Below are positions 42,799 through 51,351 of a DNA stretch of 64,000 nucleotides, one piece after another (position 1 is the first letter of the stretch; each line of letters opens with the position of its first letter). The stretch spans positions 124,001-188,000 of the forward strand of contig NZ_JADPKY010000158.1 in assembly GCF_023074185.1 (NCBI RefSeq), written 5' to 3'. The stretch comes from Bradyrhizobium sp. 132. GTDB taxonomy: Bacteria; Pseudomonadota; Alphaproteobacteria; Rhizobiales; Xanthobacteraceae. Position numbers and translations under genes: made by a program. Under the pieces are notes generated by a model that ran no database searches, was not told where the DNA came from, and saw only the letters and a program-made list of their open reading frames with translations.

Positions 42799-44349
42799 TC
42801 AGGCGTTGGCGGCTTTCTTGTCGACTTCCGAGGCCACCGAAAACTCCTTGCGCAACGTCGGCTTGTGGATCTTTCCGGTGGCGTTGCGAGGCAGCGCGTC
42901 GACGAAGTGAACCCGTCGCGGGCATTTGAAGCGCGCGAGATTCGCCGCACAATGCGCGAACACATCGGCTTCGGTCAGCTTTTGGCCCGGCTTGACCGCG
43001 ACGATGGCGAGGCCGGCCTCGCCCCATTGCGCGTCGGTCACGCCGATCACGGCAGCTTCCGCGATGGCCGTGAGCTGATGCAGGACGTTCTCGACCTCGG
43101 CCGGATAGACGTTCTCGCCGCCGGAGATGTACATGTCCTTCCAGCGGTCGACGATATAGTAGAAGCCTTCTTCGTCGACGCGTGTCGCGTCGCCCGTGTG
43201 CAGCCATCCGTCGGTGAACGACGTTTTGTTCGCCTCGGGCTTGTTCCAGTAGCCGGGCGTGATGTTCGGTCCCTTGACCCAGAGTTCACCGAGCTCGCCG
43301 ACATCGGCGTCGCTGCCATCGGGACGCACGATGCGCACTTCCGTGTGCAGCACCGGCTTGCCGGCGGAGCCGGCCTTCCGTGCCGCATCCTCGCGGTCGA
43401 GCACCAGCACGGCCGGCGAGGTCTCGGTCATGCCGTAGCCCTGCTGGAGCGCGACGCCGCGCGCCTCCCACACCTTGAGCAGAGGTACCGGCATCGGAGC
43501 GCCGCCGACACCGCCAACGATCAGCCGGCCGAGATCGGTGGTCGCGAACGCCGGATGCTGCGCCATGAACTGGTAGATCGCGGGCACGCCGAAGAACACG
43601 TTGATGCCCTGCGCGGGATCGTTGATCAGGCCGAGCGCCGTGCCGGGATCAAAGGCGCGCATGATCATCACGGCACCGCCGGCGTGCAGCACCGGATTGG
43701 TGTAGCAATTCAGCCCGCCGGTGTGGAACAGCGGCAGCACGGTGAGCAGCACCGAGGACGGTCCGATGCAGGCAGGGCCGCCGAGATTGACGCAATTCCA
43801 GAAGGTCATGCCATGGGTGATGGTCGCGCCCTTGGGATGTCCCGTGGTGCCCGACGTGTACATGATGGTCGAAACATCATCGAGCGTGACCTCCTCGATT
43901 GCCTCGAGCGGCTTTGCCGCCGCGATGCCGGCCTCGTAAGAGCCGCCGGGCCCGAGCAGCAGGCTGCTGGTGACGCCGCACAGTCTCGCCACTGCGAGCG
44001 CCGTCTCGGCCAGATCGGTATCGTGGATCATCACCTTCGGCGCACAGTCGCCGGTAATGAACTGAAGCTCGGGAACGGTGAGGCGGGTGTTCAGGGGCAC
44101 GAAGATCGCGCCGAGCCGGCCGCAGGCAAACTGCACCTCCAGCGTATCGGTCGTGTTCAGCGCCAGCACCGCGACGCGGTCGCCGCGCGAGACCTTCAGC
44201 GTATGACGCAAAAATGAAGCGAGACGAGAAATACGCGCATCCAGCTGCGCATAGGTGAAGCGCCGCTCGCTCGCGAGATCAATCACCGCAACCTTGTTCG
44301 GCGTGCGGCGGCCATGATGGACGATCCAGTCGTAGTAACGAACGGCCAA
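42799..44349 (-). CDS. AMP-forming acyl-CoA synthetase (class I adenylate-forming)
   Basis: A 516-residue enzyme. AMP-binding motif MYTSGTTGHPKGATITHG, YGMTETSPAVLVL, WLHTGDATRVDEEGFYYIVD and the C-terminal catalytic Lys in LPRNATGKIHKPTLR are all intact. It activates a carboxylic acid with ATP and CoA; chain length and substrate are not readable. The start is TTG 44349 with AGGGAGGAATT at perfect spacing. It lies upstream of the Liv-type binding protein gene, 87 bases apart, and divergent from the acyl-CoA dehydrogenase operon with a 261-base intergenic gap where I see no other gene. Confidence 0.9.
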   Translation of the reverse strand: MAVRYYDWIVHHGRRTPNKVAVIDLASERRFTYAQLDARISRLASFLRHTLKVSRGDRVAVLALNTTDTLEVQFACGRLGAIFVPLNTRLTVPELQFITGDCAPKVMIHDTDLAETALAVARLCGVTSSLLLGPGGSYEAGIAAAKPLEAIEEVTLDDVSTIMYTSGTTGHPKGATITHGMTFWNCVNLGGPACIGPSSVLLTVLPLFHTGGLNCYTNPVLHAGGAVMIMRAFDPGTALGLINDPAQGINVFFGVPAIYQFMAQHPAFATTDLGRLIVGGVGGAPMPVPLLKVWEARGVALQQGYGMTETSPAVLVLDREDAARKAGSAGKPVLHTEVRIVRPDGSDADVGELGELWVKGPNITPGYWNKPEANKTSFTDGWLHTGDATRVDEEGFYYIVDRWKDMYISGGENVYPAEVENVLHQLTAIAEAAVIGVTDAQWGEAGLAIVAVKPGQKLTEADVFAHCAANLARFKCPRRVHFVDALPRNATGKIHKPTLRKEFSVASEVDKKAANA

Positions 44350-44610
44350 AATTCCTCCCTTGGCGGTCTGGTGCCGCCTGCGTCCCTATTGCTCTGCACC
44401 ATGCCCGGCGTGGCCCTGGGGCCAGCCGGAGTTTGTGCATCACGCTTTTTTTGATCAGGAGTTGGCGCGCGAGTGGTGAAAATCGTCTTGCGTTGAGTTG
44501 CTAGGCCGGTCTTGCTCAGAGGGAGGCCCGGCCAGCCACTCCGCGCAAGTGAGCCGCCAGGGTTCCGGCCATGGTGGATGAGACGAATCCGCCAGCAAGG
44601 CGAGAGTGCG

Positions 44611-45747
44611 ATGAAAAGCCCGTTCTATACCGCCGAGCATGATGCCTTTCGCGAGATGATGCGCCGCTTCGTCGACAAGGAGATCGCGCCGTTCGCCCAC
44701 GAGTGGGACGAGGCCGGCGAATTTCCCCGCGAGCTCTATCGAAAGGCGGCCGGGATCGGGCTGTTGGGGCTTGGATTCTCCGAGGAATATGGCGGGATCG
44801 CCGCCGATCAGTTCATGAAGATCGTCGCCAGCCAGGAGCTGGCGCGGGCCGGCGCCGGCGGGATCAGCGCCAGCCTGATGAGCCACACCATCGGTGCGCC
44901 GCCGATCGCGCGGGCAGCGCGCAGCGAGGTTAAGGCGCGCGTGCTGCCTCAGGTGCTCGCGGGTGAGAAAATCTCCGCGCTCGCGATCACCGAGCCGGGC
45001 GGCGGCTCTGACGTAGCGGGCCTCCGGACCAAGGCGCGGCGCGACGGCGATCACTACGTCGTGAGCGGCGAGAAGACCTTCATCACCTCCGGGATGCGGG
45101 CCGACTATCTGACAGTTGCGGTGCGCACCGGCGGCGAGGGCGCCGGCGGCGTCAGCCTGCTCCTGATCGAGGGGGATACGCCCGGCCTGGCGCGGACAAA
45201 GCTGAAGAAGATGGGCTGGTGGGCCTCCGACACCGCAACCCTGCATTTCGACGCGTGCCGCGTACCGGCGGAAAACCTGATCGGCGAGGAAGGCCAGGGC
45301 TTCAAGATCATCATGCATAATTTTAACAGCGAGCGCATGGGCATGGCGGCGGGCTGCACCGCCTTCGCGCGCGTGTGCCTCGACGAGGCGATTGCCTACG
45401 CCAAGGAGCGCAAGACTTTTGGAAAGCCGCTCGCGCAGCATCAGGTGATCCGCCACAAGATCGTCGACATGGCGCAGAAGGTCGCCGCATCGCAAGCGAT
45501 GCTGGAGATGCTGGCCTGGCGGCTGGAGCAGGGTGAAAGCCCGGTCGCCGAAATCTGCATGATGAAGAACCAGGCGACGCAGACCATGGCGTTCTGCGCC
45601 TCTGAAGCCGTGCAGATCTTCGGCGGCGCCGGCTTCATGCGCGGCATCAAGGCCGAACGCATCTACCGCGAGGTCAAGGTCAACGCCATCGGCGGCGGCA
45701 CCGAGGAGATCATGAAGGATCTGGCGTCGCGGCAGATGGGGCTGTGA
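44611..45747 (+). CDS. Acyl-CoA dehydrogenase 1
   Basis: A 378-residue FAD enzyme beginning MKSPFYTAEHDAFREMMRRF. Motifs: AITEPGGGSDVAGLRT, VSGEKTFITSG and the C-terminal AERIYREVKVNAIGGGTEEI, in which the catalytic-region E-G/T pattern is GGGTEEI. It introduces an alpha,beta double bond in an acyl-CoA with ETF as acceptor. The ATG at 44611 follows AAGGCGAGAG; earlier in-frame starts read through non-family sequence. It heads an operon with a second dehydrogenase (15 bases on) and a glutathione S-transferase. Confidence 0.92.
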   Translation: MKSPFYTAEHDAFREMMRRFVDKEIAPFAHEWDEAGEFPRELYRKAAGIGLLGLGFSEEYGGIAADQFMKIVASQELARAGAGGISASLMSHTIGAPPIARAARSEVKARVLPQVLAGEKISALAITEPGGGSDVAGLRTKARRDGDHYVVSGEKTFITSGMRADYLTVAVRTGGEGAGGVSLLLIEGDTPGLARTKLKKMGWWASDTATLHFDACRVPAENLIGEEGQGFKIIMHNFNSERMGMAAGCTAFARVCLDEAIAYAKERKTFGKPLAQHQVIRHKIVDMAQKVAASQAMLEMLAWRLEQGESPVAEICMMKNQATQTMAFCASEAVQIFGGAGFMRGIKAERIYREVKVNAIGGGTEEIMKDLASRQMGL

Positions 45748-45762
45748 CGACGAGAGGAAGAA

Positions 45763-46926
45763 ATGCTGTTTACCGCCGACCACGACGAGATCCGCCGCTC
45801 TTTACAAAAATTCATCGCGAATGAGATCAACCCTTACGTCGATGAATGGGAGAAGGCCGACATCTTCCCGGCGCACGAGCTGTTCAAGAAGATGGGCAGC
45901 CTCGGCTTTCTCGGGCTGAACAAGCCGGTCGAATTCGGCGGCTCCGGCCTCGACTATTCCTATGCGCTGTTGATGGCAGAGGAACTCGGCGCCATCACCT
46001 GTGGCGGCGTGCCGATGGCGATCGGCGTGCAGACCGACATGGCGACGCCGGCGCTGGCGCGGTTCGGCTCGGACGAGGTGCGGCGCGAATTCCTGGTACC
46101 CTCGATCTCCGGTGACTATGTAGCCTGCATCGGCGTCTCAGAGCCCGGCGCGGGCTCGGACGTGGCCTCGATCAAGACCAATGCGCGCACCGACGGCGAC
46201 GACTACGTCATCGATGGCGGCAAGATGTGGATCACAAACGGCACCCAGGCCGATTGGATCTGCCTGCTCGCCAACACCGGCGACGGGCCCGTTCACCGCA
46301 ACAAGTCGCTGATCTGCGTGCCCATGAAGACCAAGGGCGTCACTGTCGCGCGAAAACTCGACAAGATGGGCATGCGCTCCTCCGACACCGCCCAAATCTT
46401 CTTCGACAATGTCCGCGTGCCCAGGCGCAACCGGATCGGCGAGGAGGGCAAGGGCTTCACCTACCAGATGATCCAGTTCCAGGAGGAGCGCCTCTGGGGT
46501 GCGGCGGCCTGCCTGAAGGCGCACGAATACATCATCAACGAGACCATCGAATACACCCGCAACCGAAAAGCCTTCGGCAAGTCCATCCTCGACAACCAGG
46601 TCGTTCACTTCAAGCTGGCGGAGCTGCAGACCGAGGTCGAGCTGCTGCGCGCGCTGATCTACCGCGCTGGCGAGGCGCTGGTGGCGGGCGAGGATGTCAC
46701 AAAACTTGCGACCATGGCCAAGCTGAAGGCCGGGCGGCTCGGCCGCGAACTTACCGACGCCTGCTTGCAATATTGGGGCGGAATGGGCTTTACCAACGAG
46801 ACGCCGGTCAGCCGTGCCTATCGCGACAGCCGCCTGACTTCGATCGGCGGCGGCGCGGACGAGGTCATGCTGATGGTCCTGTGCAAGATGATGGGCACGC
46901 TGCCCGGCAGCAAAGGAAGCTCTTGA
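45763..46926 (+). CDS. Acyl-CoA dehydrogenase 2
   Basis: A 387-residue enzyme paralogous to the gene before it (MLFTADHDEIRRSLQKFIAN). It shows IGVSEPGAGSDVASIKT, IDGGKMWITNG, MGMRSSDTAQIFFDNVRVP and ends with YRDSRLTSIGGGADEVMLMV. The GGGADE at the catalytic position suggests the same IVD-like or related subgroup as its neighbour. Two adjacent dehydrogenases may act on successive or parallel intermediates. Its stop overlaps the start of the GST gene by one base. Confidence 0.92.
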   Translation: MLFTADHDEIRRSLQKFIANEINPYVDEWEKADIFPAHELFKKMGSLGFLGLNKPVEFGGSGLDYSYALLMAEELGAITCGGVPMAIGVQTDMATPALARFGSDEVRREFLVPSISGDYVACIGVSEPGAGSDVASIKTNARTDGDDYVIDGGKMWITNGTQADWICLLANTGDGPVHRNKSLICVPMKTKGVTVARKLDKMGMRSSDTAQIFFDNVRVPRRNRIGEEGKGFTYQMIQFQEERLWGAAACLKAHEYIINETIEYTRNRKAFGKSILDNQVVHFKLAELQTEVELLRALIYRAGEALVAGEDVTKLATMAKLKAGRLGRELTDACLQYWGGMGFTNETPVSRAYRDSRLTSIGGGADEVMLMVLCKMMGTLPGSKGSS

Positions 46927-47582
46927 TGATCACGCTCTATCACTGCGACGCAGCGCGCTCTTTCCGTCCACTCTGGATGCTGGAGGAGATGGGACTTCCC
47001 TACGAACTGAAGATGCTGCCGTTCCCGCCGCGGGTCTTCGCCAAGGAATACCTCGCGCTCAATCCGCTGGGCACGATTCCCTTTTTGGTCGACGGCGAGA
47101 CCAAGATGACGGAATCGTCCGGCATCTGCCACTATCTCGGCATCAAGCACGGGCCGACGCCGCTGATGGTGGGACCTGAGGATCCCGCCTATGGCGCGTT
47201 CCTGAACTGGATGTATTTCAGCGACGCCACGTTAACGTTCCCGCAGACGCTGGTGCTCCGATACACCCAGCTCGAGCCGGAAGTGCGCCGCAATCCGCAG
47301 GTCGCTACCGACTATGCAAAGTGGTTCCTGGGCCGGCTGCGCGCCGTCGAGGCCGCGACCGCCAATGCCGAAACATTGTGCGCGGGTCGCTTCACCGCCG
47401 CTGACATTGTCATTGGTTATGCGCTCCGCCTCGCCGGCAACATCGGGCTCGCCAAGGACTTTGGGCCAAATGTCGCAGGTTATTGGGCGTGCTTGCAGCA
47501 GCGCGATGGATTCAAACGTGCGGTTGCTGCGGAGCAGAAGGCTGGAGTCGAACAGAACATCGCGGCGCGTGTGAGGGCGTAG
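46926..47582 (+). CDS. Glutathione S-transferase family protein
   Basis: A 218-residue protein with a thioredoxin-like N-terminal domain (MITLYHCDAARSFRPLWMLE, NPLGTIPFLVDGE and the TESSGICHYLG line that binds the glutamyl part of glutathione) and an all-helical C-terminal domain. ATG overlaps the preceding TGA (TGATG), showing translational coupling with the dehydrogenases. GSTs in catabolic operons often act as isomerases or detoxify electrophilic intermediates; which is true here is unknown. Confidence 0.92.
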   Translation: MITLYHCDAARSFRPLWMLEEMGLPYELKMLPFPPRVFAKEYLALNPLGTIPFLVDGETKMTESSGICHYLGIKHGPTPLMVGPEDPAYGAFLNWMYFSDATLTFPQTLVLRYTQLEPEVRRNPQVATDYAKWFLGRLRAVEAATANAETLCAGRFTAADIVIGYALRLAGNIGLAKDFGPNVAGYWACLQQRDGFKRAVAAEQKAGVEQNIAARVRA

Positions 47583-47665
47583 CTCCGTCGCCTGGACGAA
47601 ATTGTTGCTTGCCGGTTCCGGGTTCGTCCTCTGGACGTCCGGGAACGCCGATGTTTTACGCTCCA

Positions 47666-47693
47666 TGACAGCGCTACCGCGCCGTGACAGCGC
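47666..47693 (+). promoter_or_regulatory. Direct repeat TGACAGCGC upstream of the AraC-type gene
   Basis: TGACAGCGC occurs at 47666-47674 and again at 47685-47693, start to start 19 bases, close to two helical turns, with matching flanks (CATGACAGCGC / CGTGACAGCGC). AraC-family regulators typically bind such direct repeats on one face of DNA, so this is a candidate auto-regulatory operator 64 bases before the AraC-type start. Confidence 0.4.
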
Positions 47694-47756
47694 CCAAATT
47701 TCCGCTAAGGTGACCTCCGTCCGCAGCGGCCAAAGAGCCGCGCGAGGAGGATCCCA

Positions 47757-48557
47757 ATGGAAGATAACGGTCGCGAATCCGACCATTTGATGCTGATCAC
47801 GCCGGAGCGGGTATTCTATGCCGGCCTGCTCGGCCGCCCCCGCAAGCGGACGCCCGGCTGCTGCCACGTCTATGTCGCGGTCAAGGGTAGCCTGCATCTG
47901 ACGCTCGACGAAGTCCTCGCCACCGGCGAGCTGTTCGTCACCTTGCCGAACCAGCGGCATTCCATTGCCAGCGACTACCGCACGGCGATCAGCGTGACGC
48001 TGGAGCCGGAGAGCATGCCTGATGGCGTGATCGAGGCCTTGGCCGCGCGGCTCACCGGACCCGACCAGGCTGTCTATGCCCGTAAGATTCTCGCCGCCTA
48101 CACGTTGTTGCGACAGCGCCGCTACGGCGACATCACCACCGCCGAATTTGACGAGATGTGTTTTGGCGAAGCGCTGCCGCGGCGCGTGCTCGACCCGCGC
48201 GTGACGCGTGCGGTGGCGCGCATCGGCCGCTTCACGGGCGAGCCCGTGACGGCGGACACATGCGCGGCGGACGCCGGACTTTCCGCTTCGCGTTTCCTGC
48301 ATCTGTTCAAGGAAGAGACCGGCATCTCGTTTCGCTCCTTCCGCGCCTGGAAGCGCGCGCGGCATCTGCTGCACTTCGCCAACCAGGACCTCAACCTCGC
48401 CCATCTCGCGCAGGATATCGGCTATCCCGACAGCACCCATTTCAGCCATTCGATCCGCCGCTTCTACGGCCTGAAGCCGCGCGCGATCTTCGTCGGCTCG
48501 CGGGATCTAGCGATCTATCGCAGCAGCGAGACGGTGAGGCTGGCGGAGGCGAGCTAG
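47757..48557 (+). CDS. AraC-family transcriptional regulator
   Basis: A 266-residue protein. The N-terminal half has a cupin-like effector region (CCHVYVAVKGSLHLTLDEVL, LPNQRHSIASDY) and the C-terminal two-helix-turn-helix domain reads TADTCAADAGLSASRFLHLF then LAQDIGYPDSTHFSHSIRRF, with the AraC signature. The ATG at 47757 has GAGGAGG. It sits between the acyl-CoA dehydrogenase operon and the keto acid cleavage gene, so it is a natural candidate regulator of one or both. Effector unknown. Confidence 0.9.
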   Translation: MEDNGRESDHLMLITPERVFYAGLLGRPRKRTPGCCHVYVAVKGSLHLTLDEVLATGELFVTLPNQRHSIASDYRTAISVTLEPESMPDGVIEALAARLTGPDQAVYARKILAAYTLLRQRRYGDITTAEFDEMCFGEALPRRVLDPRVTRAVARIGRFTGEPVTADTCAADAGLSASRFLHLFKEETGISFRSFRAWKRARHLLHFANQDLNLAHLAQDIGYPDSTHFSHSIRRFYGLKPRAIFVGSRDLAIYRSSETVRLAEAS

Positions 48558-48568
48558 CTCGCTCTTGC

Positions 48569-48653
48569 AGGGTGGGCAAAGCGAAGCGTGCCCACCACCT
48601 TCGTGAGGTGTGGAGAGATGGTGGGCAGGCGCCAGGGCGCCTTTGCCCGCCCT
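48569..48653. repeat. Palindromic repeat (family C)
   Basis: AGGGTGGGCAAAG (48569-48581) faces CTTTGCCCGCCCT (48641-48653) with one mismatch, and an internal hairpin GTGGGCA (48572-48578) / TGCCCAC (48589-48595) gives an alternative fold. It lies after the AraC-type gene and could end its transcript. The pattern resembles dispersed bradyrhizobial repeats but only one copy is in the window. Confidence 0.7.
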
Positions 48654-48754
48654 ACGACAGCTAGCGTTTAGCTAGCTTCTCCGCGCAAGAAGCCGCGTGC
48701 CGCCCATCACATGATCGCAAGCGTTGAATTATCAACGTGCGAGACATTCAAGGC

Positions 48755-49621
48755 ATGAGCGACAAGGCCGTCATCACCTGCGCGCTGAACGGCGTGCTCA
48801 CTGACCCCAGGCAGCACAACGTGCCTGTGACGCCCGAGCAGATGGCGCGCGAGGCCAAGGCTGCGTTCGATGCCGGCGCGTCCATCATGCACATCCATCT
48901 GCGCCAGCAGGCGCCGGACAAGGGGCATCTGCCGTCCTGGGAGGTCAGCGTCAGCAAGGAGATCCAGCAGGCGATCCGCGAAGCCTGCCCCGGCGTGATC
49001 ATCAACCACACCTCCGGCGTCTCTGGGCCGAACTACAGTGGAGCGCTGGATTGCATCCGCGAGACCAGGCCGGAGATCGCCGCCTGCAATGCCGGCTCGC
49101 TGAACTATCTGAAGGTGAAAGCCGACAATAGCTGGGCCTGGCCGCCGATGATGTTCGACAATGCGGTCGAGAAGGTGAAGGACTATCTCGACGTCATGAA
49201 CGCGGTCGGTACCATCCCCGAATTCGAATGCTTCGACGTCGGTATCGTGCGTTGCGTTGGGATGTACACCCAGGTCGGCATGTACAAGGGTCCGCTCGAG
49301 TATAATTTCGTGATGGGCGTCGCCTCCGGCATGCCGTCCGATCCCGATCTGCTGCCGATCCTGATCAAGCTGAAGCGTCCCGAGGCGCATTTTCAGGTCA
49401 CGGCGATCGGCCGCGAAGAGATCTGGCCGCTGCATCAGCGCTGCGCCGAGCTCGGCGGCCATCTGCGCACCGGTCTCGAAGATGCCTTCTATCTCGCCGA
49501 CGGCAAGAAGGTGACGTCCAACGGCCAGCTGATCGAAGCCATCGCCGCCTGCGCCCGGCGCGCGGGCCGCGAGATCGCGAGCCCGGCGGAAGCGCGGAAG
49601 ATTTTTGGTACGAATAGGTAG
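48755..49621 (+). CDS. Beta-keto acid cleavage enzyme (BKACE, DUF849)
   Basis: A 288-residue TIM-barrel metal enzyme. Family marks are visible: AVITCALNGVLTDP at the start, DAGASIMHIHLR with zinc-binding His-x-His, IINHTSGVSG, and the Glu/Asp lines in the C-terminal half. BKACEs condense a 3-keto acid with acetyl-CoA and split it into a new CoA ester and acetoacetate. The 3-keto acid used varies by subfamily. The ATG at 48755 (MSDKAVIT) is chosen over a GTG six codons earlier. No neighbour consumes acetoacetate, but the acyl-CoA carboxylase follows. Confidence 0.92.
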   Translation: MSDKAVITCALNGVLTDPRQHNVPVTPEQMAREAKAAFDAGASIMHIHLRQQAPDKGHLPSWEVSVSKEIQQAIREACPGVIINHTSGVSGPNYSGALDCIRETRPEIAACNAGSLNYLKVKADNSWAWPPMMFDNAVEKVKDYLDVMNAVGTIPEFECFDVGIVRCVGMYTQVGMYKGPLEYNFVMGVASGMPSDPDLLPILIKLKRPEAHFQVTAIGREEIWPLHQRCAELGGHLRTGLEDAFYLADGKKVTSNGQLIEAIAACARRAGREIASPAEARKIFGTNR

Positions 49622-49634
49622 GTATCGCCTCACC

Positions 49635-49720
49635 CGTCATTGCGAGCGCAGCGAAGCAATCCCGAATCTTTCTGCTAAGGCGGTCTGGATTGCTTCGTCG
49701 CTCCGCTCCTCGCAGTGACG
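49635..49720. repeat. Palindromic repeat (family B), copy 2
   Basis: CGTCATTGCGAG (49635-49646) faces CTCGCAGTGACG (49709-49720) with one mismatch; inner CGAAGCAATCC (from 49652) faces GGATTGCTTCG (49687-49697). Same family as 37391-37472 and 53335-53420. It separates the keto acid cleavage gene from the carboxylase operon; its right end is 14 bases before the carboxylase start. Confidence 0.85.
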
Positions 49721-49734
49721 AGCAGGATGAATTT

Positions 49735-51351
49735 ATGTCCATTCTCGAAAACACAATTTCCCCCGGCAGCGCCGCCCATCAGGCCAACCGCGATGGCATG
49801 CTCGGCCTGATCGACCGCATGCGGGCGCTGGAAGAGCGCACGCGTGCCGCGTCTGCCGTGGCGAAAGATCGCTTTCACAAGCGCGGCCAGCTGCTGCCGC
49901 GCGAGCGCGTCGCATTGGTGCTCGATCCCGGCGCGCCCTTCATCGAGCTGTCCACGCTGGCCGGCTACATGTTCGACGTGCCGGATCCAAGCAAGAGCGT
50001 GCCCGGCGGCGGCGTCATTGCCGGCATCGGCTTCGTCTCGGGCATCCGCTGCATGATCAGCGCCAACGATTCCGGCATCGATGCCGGCGCGCTTCAACCT
50101 TACGGCCTGGACAAGACGATACGCGTGCAGGAGCTCGCGCTGGAGAACAAGCTGCCTTATCTCCAGCTGGTCGAAAGCGCCGGTGCCAATCTCCTGCGCT
50201 ACCGCGTCGAAGACTTTGTCCGTGGTGGCAACATCTTTCGCAATCTCGCGCGGCTCTCGGCTGCCGGGCTGCCCGTCGTCACCGTGACGCATGGCTCCTC
50301 GACCGCCGGTGGCGCCTATCAGACCGGCCTGTCCGATTACATCGTCATGGTCCGTGGCCGCACTCGCGCCTTCCTCGCGGGTCCGCCGCTGCTGAAGGCT
50401 GCAACTGGCGAGATCGCGACAGAGGAGGAACTCGGCGGCGCCGAGATGCACACGCAGGTTTCCGGTCTCGGCGACTATCTCGCCGAGGATGACCGCGACG
50501 CATTGCGCATTGCGCGGGAGATCATGGCCGCGCTGGAGTGGGAGCGGCCGGGCAAGGCGGCAGCACAGTTCAAGCCGCCGCGCTACCACCAGGAAGAGCT
50601 GCTCGGCATCATGCCGATGGACCACAAGCGCTCCGTGGACATGAAGCAGGTGATCGCGCGCATCGTCGACGATTCCGATTTCACCGAGATGGCGCCGAAC
50701 TACGGCCCGGCCACCGTCTGCGGCCATGCCCGCATCGAGGGCCAGGCAATCGGTATCATCACCAACAACGGCCCTCTGGATCCTGCCGGCGCCAACAAGG
50801 CGACGCATTTCATCCAGGCTTGCTGCCAGACCCGCACGCCATTGCTGTATCTGAACAACACCACCGGCTACATGGTCGGCAAATCCTACGAAGAAGCCGG
50901 CATGATCAAGCACGGCTCCAAGATGATCCAGGCGGTGACGTCGGCGACGGTGCCGCAGATCACCATCTATTGCGGCGCCTCGTTCGGCGCCGGCAATTAC
51001 GGCATGTGCGGGCGCGGCTTCCATCCACGCTTCTGCTTCTCCTGGCCCAACGCCAAGACCGCCGTGATGGGCGGCGAGCAGGCCGCCGAGACCATGGCGA
51101 TCGTCACCGAAGCCGCCGCAGCTCGCCGCGGCAAGCCGGTCGAAAAAGAAAAGCTCGATGCCATGAAGGCGCAGATCGTCGGCGTGTTCGACGGCCAGAT
51201 GGACGTGTTCTCGACCAGCGCGCGCGTGCTCGACGACGGCGTGATCGATCCGCGCGACACCCGCGCGGTCCTGTCTGAGGTGCTCGCGATCTGCCGCGAG
51301 GGCGATGCGCGCACGCCCCAGCGCATGCAATTCTCGGTGGCTCGCCCATGA
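49735..51351 (+). CDS. Acyl-CoA carboxylase, carboxyltransferase (beta) subunit
   Basis: A 538-residue subunit with two crotonase-like halves. GGGVIAGIGFVSGIRCMIS and HGSSTAGGAYQTGLSD form the N-terminal oxyanion hole; FLAGPPLLKAATGEIATEEE follows, and the C-terminal half has ASFGAGNYGMCGRGFHPRF. The layout is that of biotin-dependent methylcrotonyl-, geranyl- or propionyl-CoA-type carboxylases; the ELGGAEMH line is closer to the geranyl/general acyl-CoA group than to MCC. ATG at 49735 follows AGGATGAATTT. It overlaps the alpha subunit gene by four bases. Confidence 0.92.
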   Translation: MSILENTISPGSAAHQANRDGMLGLIDRMRALEERTRAASAVAKDRFHKRGQLLPRERVALVLDPGAPFIELSTLAGYMFDVPDPSKSVPGGGVIAGIGFVSGIRCMISANDSGIDAGALQPYGLDKTIRVQELALENKLPYLQLVESAGANLLRYRVEDFVRGGNIFRNLARLSAAGLPVVTVTHGSSTAGGAYQTGLSDYIVMVRGRTRAFLAGPPLLKAATGEIATEEELGGAEMHTQVSGLGDYLAEDDRDALRIAREIMAALEWERPGKAAAQFKPPRYHQEELLGIMPMDHKRSVDMKQVIARIVDDSDFTEMAPNYGPATVCGHARIEGQAIGIITNNGPLDPAGANKATHFIQACCQTRTPLLYLNNTTGYMVGKSYEEAGMIKHGSKMIQAVTSATVPQITIYCGASFGAGNYGMCGRGFHPRFCFSWPNAKTAVMGGEQAAETMAIVTEAAAARRGKPVEKEKLDAMKAQIVGVFDGQMDVFSTSARVLDDGVIDPRDTRAVLSEVLAICREGDARTPQRMQFSVARP

